From JAHCHL01 sp964546835 (lineage in GTDB: Bacteria; Armatimonadota; Fimbriimonadia; Fimbriimonadales; ATM1), in NCBI GenBank assembly GCA_964546835.1, contig CAZJKW010000020.1, forward strand, positions 1 to 23,506: a stretch of DNA of 23,506 nucleotides. The letters run 5' to 3'. The translations under genes were made by a program, and so were the position numbers. The notes beneath the pieces were generated by a model that saw nothing but the letters and a program-made list of their open reading frames with translations, was not told the DNA's origin and did no database searches. Below are positions 8,211 through 16,848 of the stretch, in pieces. Numbering within the stretch: the first letter of the stretch is position 1; the number at the start of each line of letters is the position of its first letter.

Positions 8211-9686
8211 ATGGCGTTGACGACGAGAGAGAAGGTTGGGCATATCTTGCGCAGGTTTGGACTTGGAGCAAGCAAAGCCGAGTTGGATTTTTACGAGAAA
8301 CTCGGTGTCGATGGAACCCTTGACAGGTTAATCAACTACGACAAAGTCGAAGACAACTTCCCGGTTAACGTTTGGGAGTTCGCCCAAAGGTTGCCGGACC
8401 GACCACCTCGGTTGAGGGTTGAACAAGTTGCATCCTGGTGGGTAACCCGGATGTTGGTAACGCAAAGACCTCTACAAGAGAAACTCACCCTTTTTTGGCA
8501 CGACCACTTTGCGGTTAGCGGTTCAAAAGTTGACGAAGGTCCTAACATGGCGAATTACCTTGAGGTACTCCGAACGGGTGCTTCTGGCAACTTTAAAGAT
8601 TTGCTGATACAAATTAGTCAATGCCCGGCAATGATTGAATGGCTTGACAATAACACAAACGTGCGTGGCAAACCGAACGAAAACTTCGCAAGAGAAGTGA
8701 TGGAGTTGTTTACGCTTGGGATCGGTCACTATACGGAAACCGATATACAAGAGGCAGCAAGAGCATTCACTGGCTGGACTTTCCGAAGAGATTTTCAATT
8801 GAGAAGACCCGGAACGCCGGTAGATCCAACAAAAGCTTTGGACGACAAAATCATGGAAAACAAACCTTTGGTTGTTTTTGATTTTCGTCAAAACTTGCAT
8901 GATACGGGCACAAAAAAAATTCTCGGTAGCGAAGCGAACTTCAATGGCATTGATGTACTTGAAATTCTAGCTTCGAAACCGCAAACAGCAATTCATATCA
9001 CTTCAAAACTTTGGGAATGGTTCGCCTATCCGAATCCAGAACCCAAAATTCAGGAAAGACTTGCAAAAGTCTATCGTGATTCCGGATATCAAATCAAACC
9101 AATCCTCTTTGCAATCGCCAAATCTGACGAATTTTGGAGCGAGAAATGCGTTAGAAAACAAATCAAAAATCCGGTCGATTTTTCAATTTCCGTTTGCAGG
9201 TCACTTGGTTTGGGTTCTTCAATAATGGAAGGTCGCCCAGCAGATGCTTCCCCTCTCAAATCATTGCCTCTGCAAGCAATTCAAGCCCAACGTCTGATTA
9301 GCCAAGCTCTAAACAATCAAGGAATGGGCTTGTTGTATCCGCCGGACGTGGCGGGTTGGGATTGGGGTACCGCTTGGATTTCATCTGCAACGATGGTCGA
9401 AAGAATCAAACTTGCAGATGTTTTGTTCACAGGTCTCAGAAGATTCAATGCCGCGGGTCCGATTTCCGCCGCAATCATGGCTACCAATCCAAAATCAAGC
9501 AAGGACGCAATCAAGGCGTTGCTTACAATATTCGATATCGATTTGCCCGTCTCAAGACAAAACACGCTTGTCGAGACTTTTGACAAAAATGGCGGACTAA
9601 ACGTCCTGAACGGTCGAAATGCAGCGCCATTATTGCAAGCAGTTTGCCGGGTGCTTTTTGCCGCACCTGAATATCAATTTTGCTAA
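8211..9686 (+). CDS. DUF1800 family protein
   Basis: The 491-residue protein matches the DUF1800 family. It has the N-terminal HILRRFGLGASKAEL, then LFWHDHFAVS, then REVMELFTLGIGHYTETDIQEAARAFTGW, and YPPDVAGWDWG near the C-terminus. The family is common in Planctomycetes, Verrucomicrobia, Armatimonadota and Bacteroidota. Its molecular function is not established, though it is nearly always next to a DUF1501 gene, as here. No convincing signal peptide is visible at this start, although many homologues are exported. The start ATG at 8211 follows AAAGG. The DUF1501 gene begins 15 bp after the stop, so the two form a transcription unit. Confidence 0.9.
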   Translation: MALTTREKVGHILRRFGLGASKAELDFYEKLGVDGTLDRLINYDKVEDNFPVNVWEFAQRLPDRPPRLRVEQVASWWVTRMLVTQRPLQEKLTLFWHDHFAVSGSKVDEGPNMANYLEVLRTGASGNFKDLLIQISQCPAMIEWLDNNTNVRGKPNENFAREVMELFTLGIGHYTETDIQEAARAFTGWTFRRDFQLRRPGTPVDPTKALDDKIMENKPLVVFDFRQNLHDTGTKKILGSEANFNGIDVLEILASKPQTAIHITSKLWEWFAYPNPEPKIQERLAKVYRDSGYQIKPILFAIAKSDEFWSEKCVRKQIKNPVDFSISVCRSLGLGSSIMEGRPADASPLKSLPLQAIQAQRLISQALNNQGMGLLYPPDVAGWDWGTAWISSATMVERIKLADVLFTGLRRFNAAGPISAAIMATNPKSSKDAIKALLTIFDIDLPVSRQNTLVETFDKNGGLNVLNGRNAAPLLQAVCRVLFAAPEYQFC

Positions 9687-9701
9687 CAAAAAAGGAATAA
9701 C

Positions 9702-10928
9702 ATGAAAAACGTAACCAGAAGAGATTTTTTAAGAAGCAGCGCACTCATTGCAGTGGGAATCGCTACACCTCCATGGCTGGCAAAAATTGCAAAAGCAGAC
9801 CTCTTAAGACAAGCAAAAGGCGGAAAAGTAGACCCGGATAATATCCTCGTAGTTTGCCAGTTATCTGGCGGCAATGATGGGCTTAACACGGTTATTCCTT
9901 GGGCTGATTCACGTTACCGGCAACTTCGGCCATCAATTGGAATACCGGAGGGTGAAATCCTCAAACTGAACAATTCACTCGGTCTTCATCCCCAAATGAC
10001 CGGGTTCAAATCCATCTTTGATGCAGGAGATGCAGCAATCATTCAAAACGTTGGATATCCAAATCCCGATCGCAGCCACTTCAAATCAATGGAAATCTGG
10101 CAATCCGCAAGCCCGGATGGACATGAAGCGTATGGCTGGCTTGGAAAATTCCTGGATCATCAAGCCACAAAAGGAAGCACTAATCCGGTGATGGCGATTT
10201 CCTTGACCCGAGCAAGACCACAAGCACTTTCAGCCGATGAAGTTGCCGTTCCATGTTTCGCAAGTCTTGCAGACATAAAAGCGTTTGTCGGAGACCCGGA
10301 CAGCGAACGGATGCTAAGAGAAGTACAAGGAATGATGGGCGAACCGGGCGCAGACGCTCAAGTCGTGCGAAAAGCAAATCTTGCAGCACTGGATGCAATG
10401 TCGGAATTGAACAAAGCACTCGGTAAATATCAATCTAAATTTACTTATGCGAAAGACCAATTTGGTCAGGGCTTTTCACAAATTGCCCAGCTCATAGCAA
10501 CCTCTCCAAAGACAAGAGTCATCTACTTCAGTGCTGGCGGTTTTGACACCCATAGCAATCAACCGGATCAACACTCTAATTTGATGAAAGGATTTAGCGA
10601 TGCTTTGAAAGTTTTCCAAGACGAAATGACGGCTATCGGAAAATCAAACAAAGTATCCGTAATGGTTTTCAGCGAATTTGGAAGACGATGCCAAGAAAAT
10701 GCAAGCAAAGGAACTGACCATGGTAGCGGCGCCCCAATGTTCATGGTTGGCGGAACCGTAAAAGGTGGTGTCATCGGTCCAAATCCGGATTTGGTCAACT
10801 TAGATCGAGGCGATGTTCCATGGAAAGTTGATTTCAGACAAGTCTATGCATCAGTACTTGACAATTGGATGGGTGCCGATAGCGAAAAAATCTTCAAGAA
10901 GAAATTTGACCACGTTCAGATTTTTTAG
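9702..10928 (+). CDS. DUF1501 family protein with Tat signal peptide
   Basis: The 408-residue protein begins with a twin-arginine signal (TRRDFLRSSALIAVGIA, processing likely after AKA near residue 33), so it is probably exported folded. The mature part has DUF1501 hallmarks: QLSGGNDGLNTVIPW, then FDTHSNQPDQHSNL, VFSEFGRR and GTDHGSGAPMFMVGG. The fold is related to the alkaline phosphatase/sulfatase superfamily, but no activity is established for the family. AAGGA lies just before the ATG. It is paired with the DUF1800 gene upstream, a partnership recurring across several phyla and suggesting a shared complex or process at the cell surface. Its last 35 bp overlap the convergent small four-cysteine gene. 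Confidence 0.92.
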   Translation: MKNVTRRDFLRSSALIAVGIATPPWLAKIAKADLLRQAKGGKVDPDNILVVCQLSGGNDGLNTVIPWADSRYRQLRPSIGIPEGEILKLNNSLGLHPQMTGFKSIFDAGDAAIIQNVGYPNPDRSHFKSMEIWQSASPDGHEAYGWLGKFLDHQATKGSTNPVMAISLTRARPQALSADEVAVPCFASLADIKAFVGDPDSERMLREVQGMMGEPGADAQVVRKANLAALDAMSELNKALGKYQSKFTYAKDQFGQGFSQIAQLIATSPKTRVIYFSAGGFDTHSNQPDQHSNLMKGFSDALKVFQDEMTAIGKSNKVSVMVFSEFGRRCQENASKGTDHGSGAPMFMVGGTVKGGVIGPNPDLVNLDRGDVPWKVDFRQVYASVLDNWMGADSEKIFKKKFDHVQIF

Positions 10929-11112
10929 GACTTAATTCGTTCTTTGCAAAAGATTCAATCACCTGCTCACGGTAATCATTAAAAATGCATATCACCCTTG
11001 GGCCAAACTGTTGCGCAACTTCTATTGCTTGACTGTAATGCCTCGGATTCAATTTTCCGTCCTTGCAAATTTCGGAAGCTGAATCAAAACGATGACAATC
11101 TTTGCATCGCAT
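10894..11112 (-). CDS. Small four-cysteine protein, unknown function
   Basis: This 72-residue ORF starts 4 bp after the gltX stop on the same strand. It looks like a true gene. The N-terminus MRCKDCHRFD gives CxxC, a third Cys follows at residue 15 (EICKDGKLNP), and a fourth lies at about 42 in RVICIFNDYREQ. That pattern suits a zinc or iron-sulfur site, though this is inference. Codon choice resembles the neighbours. It lacks a clear ribosome-binding site, so it may depend on re-initiation after gltX. Its 3' end overlaps the DUF1501 gene by 35 bp, and its last ~15 residues (polar, Ser/Lys rich) are the least convincing part. I do not recognise a family. Confidence 0.62.
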   Translation of the reverse strand: MRCKDCHRFDSASEICKDGKLNPRHYSQAIEVAQQFGPRVICIFNDYREQVIESFAKNELSPKKSERGQISS

Positions 11113-11116
11113 TGAA

Positions 11117-12604
11117 TTACATCAAAGCGATGGCAAATTCCAATCGCTTCCTCATTCTTTCTGGTCCCAACAAATTCATAAGTTCGTATAATCCCGGTCC
11201 AAACGTTCTGCCGGTTAACGCCACGCGAATGGGATGAATCGCCATTGCTTTCTTCTCTAAACTTAGTGATGCGGCACAATCGCCTACCAAACTTTCACAA
11301 TCTTCCAAGGTCAATGATTCTTTTCCATTCAATGCATCCAGCAAGTATGAATAAACCGCCTTTGTGTGCGCCTGAGAAAACCATTTATCCCTTGCCTGAA
11401 TATCTAATGTCGGTTGGTCTACAAAAAAGAAATCACATGCATCAGCAAACTCCGAGAGTAACTTAACCCGCTCCTGTTCCAAAAAAAACGCTTGTTCAAC
11501 ATAATCACGCGGCATTGTATCAATTGCATTTCGTAACACCGGTTTTGAGGGCAAATTCAAATACTCTTCATCGGTTGAACTTGCATCAAATGCATTAATA
11601 CGGTCATACAGTTCTGTCTTAGTTAATTGCCTGATATAATGTCCATTCATCCACTGCAACTTTTGCAAGTCAAAAACTCCCGGCGATGGCTGAATGCCTT
11701 CAATGGAAAAACAGGATGCCATTTCCTGCATAGACAAAATCTCTTTGTCTTCTCCCGGTGACCAGCCAATCAAGGCAATAAAATTTGCGACTGCTTCGGG
11801 CAAGTAACCTTTTTCGCGATAATCCAAACAACGCGTATCGCCATGTCGCTTGCTCAATTTCGAGCCATCCGGCCCCTTAATAATCGGTGCGTGCGCAAAA
11901 ATCGGCACAGTCCAACCAAAACTTTGATACAAAAACACATGTTTTGGTGTAGATGAAATCCACTCGTCACCCCGAATCACATGAGTAACCCCTTGTAAAT
12001 AATCATCAACCACGTTTGCCAAATGGTAGGTCGGCCATCCATCGCTCTTTAGCAAAACTTGGTCGTCAACCAAGGCCGATTCATATTCAACGCGTCCACG
12101 AATCGCATCAAAAAACTCAATTTTGCCTTCAAGAGGCATTGCTAGTCTGACCACGTATGGCACACCCGCCTCTTCCATTTGGGTCACTTCTGCAGCAGAT
12201 TTATTGCGCCACCGTCGGTCATACATTTGCGGCAATTTATTGATTCGCTGATACTCTCGCATTTGGTCAAGTTCTTCCGGCGTGCAAAAACATTTATATG
12301 CTTTTCCACTATCAATCAATTTTTGACAATGCTCTCTATAAATTTCAGTACGTTCGCTTTGAAAATAAGGGCCGTATTTCCCACCAATGACAGGACCTTC
12401 ATCATATCGGATTCCTAACCATTCAAGACTTTCCAAAATATCTTCGAGTGCACCATCAACCTTTCTCACTTGATCGGTGTCTTCAATTCTTACAACAAAA
12501 ACGCCGCCGTGTCTTTTTGCCATCAAAAAATTAAACAAAGCAGTGCGAATGTTTCCAACATGAGGACTTCCAGTGGGCGACGGGGCATAACGGACGCGAA
12601 CCAT
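11117..12604 (-). CDS. gltX: Glutamate--tRNA ligase
   Basis: The 495-residue class I aminoacyl-tRNA synthetase charges tRNA(Glu) with glutamate in the cytoplasm. The N-terminus VRYAPSPTGSPHVGNIRTAL includes the HIGH-type HVGN at 15-18. The KMSKS-type KLSKR lies at 249-253 within GPDGSKLSKRHGD. Length and domain order match bacterial GluRS, and a CFC pair near 105-107 lies where some GluRS bind zinc. Discrimination between tRNA(Glu)-only and tRNA(Gln)-misacylating forms cannot be made by eye. ATG at 12604 begins 12 bp after the site-2 protease stop, and the small four-cysteine gene follows 4 bp downstream, so the three probably form one operon. Confidence 0.97.
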   Translation of the reverse strand: MVRVRYAPSPTGSPHVGNIRTALFNFLMAKRHGGVFVVRIEDTDQVRKVDGALEDILESLEWLGIRYDEGPVIGGKYGPYFQSERTEIYREHCQKLIDSGKAYKCFCTPEELDQMREYQRINKLPQMYDRRWRNKSAAEVTQMEEAGVPYVVRLAMPLEGKIEFFDAIRGRVEYESALVDDQVLLKSDGWPTYHLANVVDDYLQGVTHVIRGDEWISSTPKHVFLYQSFGWTVPIFAHAPIIKGPDGSKLSKRHGDTRCLDYREKGYLPEAVANFIALIGWSPGEDKEILSMQEMASCFSIEGIQPSPGVFDLQKLQWMNGHYIRQLTKTELYDRINAFDASSTDEEYLNLPSKPVLRNAIDTMPRDYVEQAFFLEQERVKLLSEFADACDFFFVDQPTLDIQARDKWFSQAHTKAVYSYLLDALNGKESLTLEDCESLVGDCAASLSLEKKAMAIHPIRVALTGRTFGPGLYELMNLLGPERMRKRLEFAIALM

Positions 12605-12616
12605 ATTCCCTAAATC

Positions 12617-13738
12617 CTACCCTTTGTGCTCGTGCCTTTTCGCTTGTTCTAACAAAACAAACTCGGTCAGATTTTCCGAAGTAACCAGCCCAAGTAGTTT
12701 TCCGTTCTCCATAACAAAAATCGGTTCACGATCGCTACTTAACTGCTTTGCAATCTCTTCCAAACTTTCGTCTGGATTGCAACTTCTAAACTCACGGTTA
12801 ATCTGGTCAGTCACATAAGAATCCGGACCTCCTATAGTAAGCCCCTTTATGATTCCGTCGCGTGTCAAAACTCCGATGACTTCATCTCCATAAACAACCG
12901 GAAAATCATGCTGGTATCCGCTTAACAACATTTGCGCCGCAACTGCAACGGTTTCCCCATGACCAAGGGTCTGATATTCGGTAATCATTGCATCCGAAAC
13001 TTTTTTCCCGCTGACAAGTGAAAAAACGACACTTGTTGAAACCTCTTGCCCTGCACCAACAAATACAAAAAAAGAAATCAATAATAACGGAAAATTCATA
13101 AAGTACAGCCCGACAACAAACAAAACTGTCGCCAGCAATTGCCCAATAGTTGCCGCTATTCGAGTTGCCTTTTCATCTGGCATGCTCATTCCGAGAATTG
13201 CGCGCAAAATCCTTCCGCCGTCCATCGGGAATGCGGGAATCATGTTAAACGCAGGCAAAATGCAATTAATCATCAAAATCGCCTGCCAATAATCTAACTT
13301 TGTTATGTCCAAAGTAAACGCGGGAATCTTGTTTCCGGATATCAATAAACCGATACCAACAAAAATCGCAATAAGAACGTTAACCATCGGGCCCGCAATG
13401 GCAATCCAAAGTTCCTTTTTTGCCGGTGGCCGATCCTTTAGACTCGCAACGCCTCCTATCGGATATAACGTGATGTCATTTGTGCCAACTCCAAGCCGCT
13501 TGGCAACAAGCGCATGACCCAATTCATGAAAAACAATACAAACAAATGTCGTAGCCAAAATCCCGAGTAACTTGCTCGACTCAGGCGACGATTCGGTTGC
13601 AATAATGACCCAACCGAAAAACAACAAAAAAGTAATATGCAACCGAATCGGAATTCCCGAAACGGTCAGTATCTTAAAAGACCAAACATTTGAAACTTTT
13701 CTACTCACAACGCTTTTGCAGGATTTTAGCCGCTTCAT
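12617..13738 (-). CDS. Site-2 protease family (M50) membrane metalloprotease with CBS pair
   Basis: The up-to-373-residue integral membrane protein has the zinc motif HELGH at 71-75 and a third ligand region NMIPAFPMDGG at 165-175 (Asp173), placed in a core of about six hydrophobic segments between residues 32 and 235. Two CBS domains follow (about 246-300 and 306-362). They are typical of the SpoIVFB-like, Rv2625c-type S2P subgroup, where they probably sense nucleotides. Such proteases cut membrane-anchored proteins within the bilayer; the substrate is unknown. ATG at 13738 gives the longest form; GTG at 13708 also fits and would leave more space (48 bp) to the divergent gene at 13757. Neither has a clear ribosome-binding site. 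It lies upstream of gltX. Confidence 0.9.
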   Translation of the reverse strand: MKRLKSCKSVVSRKVSNVWSFKILTVSGIPIRLHITFLLFFGWVIIATESSPESSKLLGILATTFVCIVFHELGHALVAKRLGVGTNDITLYPIGGVASLKDRPPAKKELWIAIAGPMVNVLIAIFVGIGLLISGNKIPAFTLDITKLDYWQAILMINCILPAFNMIPAFPMDGGRILRAILGMSMPDEKATRIAATIGQLLATVLFVVGLYFMNFPLLLISFFVFVGAGQEVSTSVVFSLVSGKKVSDAMITEYQTLGHGETVAVAAQMLLSGYQHDFPVVYGDEVIGVLTRDGIIKGLTIGGPDSYVTDQINREFRSCNPDESLEEIAKQLSSDREPIFVMENGKLLGLVTSENLTEFVLLEQAKRHEHKG

Positions 13739-13756
13739 GCCGAACCAAATGACCGA

Positions 13757-14950
13757 ATGCGCTTCATTGTCTGCCTTTTTTCAATTCTTGTCACTTCAGC
13801 CGGCATTTGTCAGTGGCCCTCAATCTCTGACCCGATTCCGGATTCGGGAGAATTTCGAGAAACGCCGTTGCCATCAGACCCAAACCAAGAAATTTCCATC
13901 CTTAGGTTCCCAAGTTTGGTGACCACGGGATTTAGCCAAAACGATACGGTAGAAGCCGAAATCGTTCTCCCAAGAGACCGAATCGGAAAAATTCCGATGA
14001 TTGTTTTGCTCCATTATTGGGGGGCAGCCGACCTCGCAGTTGAACAAAGATTCGCAAAAGAGCTCAATCGTAAAGGTATTGGTGCCGCAATTCTAACGCT
14101 TCCTTTTCATTTACGACGAGCACCTCAAGGAAGCAAAAGCGGGGAAATGGCAATAACATCAAATCCCGAAGATATCAAAAGAAATTTTATTCAATCCGTT
14201 TTGGACGCACGGAGATTAGTGGATTGGATTTCTAAACAGTCCACTTTCGACTCAAACAAAATTGCAATTTCAGGAGTCAGTCTCGGCGCCGTTGTCGGTG
14301 CGGCAGCGTATGCAGTTGACGAAAAAATTCAATCGGCTGCATTGGTTCTCGGTGGCGGGGATATAGCACATATTCTTTTTAACAGCAGTCTAACGGTTGA
14401 TATCAGAAATCAATTCAGAAGAAACAACGTCACAGAAGAACAATTACGAGCAATTCTTGCACCCGTCGACCCGCTCAATTTTGCCTCTCCCGAAAAAGGA
14501 AAGAACCTACTGATTATTGGCGCAAGGTTTGACGAAATCATTCCTTCCGAAGACACTCAAAAATTGATAACAGCATTTGGTCAGCCAAAAGAAATTTGGA
14601 TTAATACCGGTCATTATGGGGGAGTTCTGATTGAAAGAAAACTGTATCAAAACGTCGGCGAGTTTCTGAGTGCACAATTTAGTGGAGAGTCCTTTAACCC
14701 GCCGCAATCCATAAAAGCGCCAACTTTAAGAGTCGGGCTAACTTACAACCCTGATTACGAATTTTCAATTGCAATCGGAATGGATTTGTGGAAACCTAAA
14801 AACCCAAATGATGGATTTGTTGCGGGATTCATAACAACCAACGGCCCAATGCTCTTTGGAGGAAAAAACTTGGGTGCAGGTTTTTCTTCAGGTATCACAA
14901 TTACAAAACGCTCCCTGACTTTTGGTGTTTTTTGGGGCGTTGTGTTTTGA
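13757..14950 (+). CDS. Secreted alpha/beta hydrolase, dienelactone hydrolase/acetyl xylan esterase-like
   Basis: The 397-residue protein starts with a signal peptide (MRFIVCLFSILVTSAGICQ). The hydrolase core has a nucleophile elbow GVSLG with Ser175, Asp259 in GARFDEIIPSED and His286 in NTGHYGG, in the normal order for the fold. The oxyanion region is around PMIVLLHYWGAAD. After residue about 310 a C-terminal extension (LRVGLTYNPDYEFSIAIG and glycine-rich strands) is not part of the catalytic fold; it could be a small beta domain or anchoring tail. The substrate is unknown. It diverges from the M50 gene by 18 bp. The following GNAT gene overlaps its stop by 4 bp if it begins at the TTG at 14947. 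Confidence 0.85.
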   Translation: MRFIVCLFSILVTSAGICQWPSISDPIPDSGEFRETPLPSDPNQEISILRFPSLVTTGFSQNDTVEAEIVLPRDRIGKIPMIVLLHYWGAADLAVEQRFAKELNRKGIGAAILTLPFHLRRAPQGSKSGEMAITSNPEDIKRNFIQSVLDARRLVDWISKQSTFDSNKIAISGVSLGAVVGAAAYAVDEKIQSAALVLGGGDIAHILFNSSLTVDIRNQFRRNNVTEEQLRAILAPVDPLNFASPEKGKNLLIIGARFDEIIPSEDTQKLITAFGQPKEIWINTGHYGGVLIERKLYQNVGEFLSAQFSGESFNPPQSIKAPTLRVGLTYNPDYEFSIAIGMDLWKPKNPNDGFVAGFITTNGPMLFGGKNLGAGFSSGITITKRSLTFGVFWGVVF

Positions 14951-15693
14951 CTCCGGCGCAAACATTAAGAAAAAATGTTCATAAAGCATTCGTTTCACTT
15001 GCTAAAGGCGCACCCGATTGCACCGTATCTGAAACCGATGCTTTTACTTTATGCACAAGTTCCGTAAAACACCCGATTTCAAATTTTGCAATGAAGCTTG
15101 CTCTCGAACAGCAAGATATCAATCATCTTGCACAACTCGCAACTCAAAATCCTTTTCTCAGAATTTATGTTATGACCGGAGACTCTCCTTATAATGTAGA
15201 GGAACTGCTTAAATCAAAAGGACTCATGGAGGTTTACAGACTCGATGGAATGATGCTCGGTCCCAGTCCACCTATCGAAACTGCGCCTGTCGAACTTGCT
15301 CAAGGCCCATTGAGAATCCAAACCGTCAAATTTATGATTGACTCCTTTTTTTGGAGTTCGCCAAAAGGAATGCGGCAAAGTCTCGGCTCAATCCTTGCGT
15401 CCGTCAATTTAGATTCCGAGTTCTTTGTATGGCGAGATGAACAAGGAATCCTCGCGGCCGCAACATTGGTCTCAAGCGAAAACTGTATCGGCATCTATAA
15501 CCTTTGTGTTCGCAACGAAGACCGCGGCAGGGGCTATGGCTCCCACTTCACTTCTGCACTCGCCGGAATCATCAAATCTCGGAACCTACAAGGAGTTCTC
15601 CAATGCTCGCCGCTACTGGCGCCATGGTACGCTCGTCTTGGTTTCCATAAGATAGCCGATGCGGCAGCTCTTGCAGGAAAAGTTCACCACTAA
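14947..15693 (+). CDS. GNAT family N-acetyltransferase
   Basis: The 248-residue protein carries a C-terminal GNAT domain with the acetyl-CoA loop RGRGYG (about 193-198) after LCVRNED, and WYARLGF near the end as the usual motif B. The N-terminal 120 residues are a degenerate half that may be a second, inactive GNAT-like domain. The acceptor is unknown. I prefer the TTG at 14947, which forms a TTGA overlap with the hydrolase stop; an alternative TTG at 14932 lies deeper in the upstream gene. This tight overlap suggests translational coupling with the secreted hydrolase. Confidence 0.85.
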   Translation: MTPAQTLRKNVHKAFVSLAKGAPDCTVSETDAFTLCTSSVKHPISNFAMKLALEQQDINHLAQLATQNPFLRIYVMTGDSPYNVEELLKSKGLMEVYRLDGMMLGPSPPIETAPVELAQGPLRIQTVKFMIDSFFWSSPKGMRQSLGSILASVNLDSEFFVWRDEQGILAAATLVSSENCIGIYNLCVRNEDRGRGYGSHFTSALAGIIKSRNLQGVLQCSPLLAPWYARLGFHKIADAAALAGKVHH

Positions 15694-15760
15694 GTCATAA
15701 CCTGGTAATTGTTCGACCATATCATTTGCAGGAGATTGATATAATAAGGCAGGTCGCGTC

Positions 15761-16639
15761 GTGAGAAGAAATCGTTCCGCTGGCTTTACGCTAACGGAGT
15801 TGCTCGTTACTATGGCAATTCTGGCAGTACTTGCCGCGCTCCTGTTCCCCGTATTTAGGTCAGCAATCGAGGCAGCTAAACGGACCGCATGCCTGTCCAA
15901 TTTCCGCCAAATCGGAGCAGCAATAAACATTTATGCTTCAGACTACGATGACACCGTTCCTCCCGTAAACTACAAAAGCGTTGAAGTCGCAACAGCCGAA
16001 AACGACCGCTCCTGGGTTCAAACCCTACTTCCCTATGTGGGCTCTTTCCAAGTTTTCATTTGCCCTTCCGACAGCGGCAGGCACTCCATGCCATCATTCG
16101 CAGACGGCTCCGCAGGTGGTGATCCGGCCGTCAAATATTATTCCGCTTCACTTCGTTCCAATCTCGGCTACAACTACCTTTACTTCAGTCCTCTTTTCGA
16201 ACTGGATGAAAACGATTGGAGACCGTTCCCAATCAAGTTTTCTCGTGTCGCAAATCCGTCGGGAACGCTCATGTTCATTGATTCGGTCTGGGATCGCACC
16301 GAAGAGGGCTTTCCATACGGAGGGGGAAGTTGGGCAGTCACTCCACCGTGCCGATATGCAGCATCGGAAAAAGGCAATTTCGATACCTTCGACTTCATTC
16401 CGGGAATACGCAGCTATTTCGGATTCGACCCTGTGGGGTGGCAGCCGTCGAGCAGCGCTTCGTGGCTTATTTATGGGGGTGCGTGGCCGTGGCACAACAA
16501 ACGATTTAATATGATGTTTGCCGATGGTAGAGCGAAAAGCGTTGCACTTCCCGAGTTAATTGCCGGATGTGATTTTGGACCGGAATGGCAAGGAACCATT
16601 ACAAATCTCCAGGATTACATTTGGGATCTTGATGAATGA
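15761..16639 (+). CDS. Type II secretion/pilin-like prepilin, H-X9-DG type (DUF1559-like)
   Basis: The 292-residue protein has a class III prepilin signal: SAGFTLTELL, with cleavage expected between Gly8 and Phe9 and Glu at mature position 5, followed by a hydrophobic helix to about residue 30. LSNFRQIGAAINIYASDYDD is the usual segment after the helix. Near the C-terminus a His is followed by nine residues and DG (HNKRFNMMFADG), the H-X9-DG signature of a prepilin group abundant in Planctomycetes, Verrucomicrobia, Lentisphaerae and Armatimonadota. Function is unknown; these are probably surface pseudopilins. The start is GTG at 15761, with AGG upstream. A perfect TATAAT lies at 15740-15745, but no matched -35 box is evident. 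It overlaps the next small gene as ATGA. Confidence 0.92.
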   Translation: MRRNRSAGFTLTELLVTMAILAVLAALLFPVFRSAIEAAKRTACLSNFRQIGAAINIYASDYDDTVPPVNYKSVEVATAENDRSWVQTLLPYVGSFQVFICPSDSGRHSMPSFADGSAGGDPAVKYYSASLRSNLGYNYLYFSPLFELDENDWRPFPIKFSRVANPSGTLMFIDSVWDRTEEGFPYGGGSWAVTPPCRYAASEKGNFDTFDFIPGIRSYFGFDPVGWQPSSSASWLIYGGAWPWHNKRFNMMFADGRAKSVALPELIAGCDFGPEWQGTITNLQDYIWDLDE

Positions 16640-16848
16640 TCACTTTTCGAAGCATTAAGTTTTGGGGGTATCTGATTCTTGCAGCCGCTGTTGCGGCATT
16701 GGCAGCATTCTCAATCTCTTGGTTTGTTAACCAAAATAAATTACCGGAAACGCAAATGAAAGTGACAGGTCCACAAATCAATTTGCCTTCAGGGCCCCGA
16801 AATCGAGATTTAGTCACACCGTTAAAAAATTCAACAAGACCTCAATGA
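16636..16848 (+). CDS. Small single-pass membrane protein
   Basis: The 70-residue protein has one hydrophobic segment (about residues 9-31, LILAAAVAALAAFSISWFV) and a polar C-terminal tail rich in Pro, Asn and Lys, so an N-in, tail-out topology is likely. Its ATG overlaps the prepilin stop (ATGA), suggesting a linked product. It has no recognisable domain. Its stop overlaps the convergent mutase gene by 7 bp. It could be an accessory membrane subunit of the pilin-like system, but that is inference from position only. Confidence 0.68.
   Translation: MITFRSIKFWGYLILAAAVAALAAFSISWFVNQNKLPETQMKVTGPQINLPSGPRNRDLVTPLKNSTRPQ

Noticed and set aside
15740..15745. Perfect TATAAT upstream of the prepilin as a stand-alone promoter
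   Set aside because: No -35 box at a suitable distance was found, so I mention it only as a hint.
15981..16514. 177-codon second frame inside the prepilin gene
   Set aside because: The prepilin frame has the signal peptide and H-X9-DG motif; the other frame has no motif and low-complexity composition.
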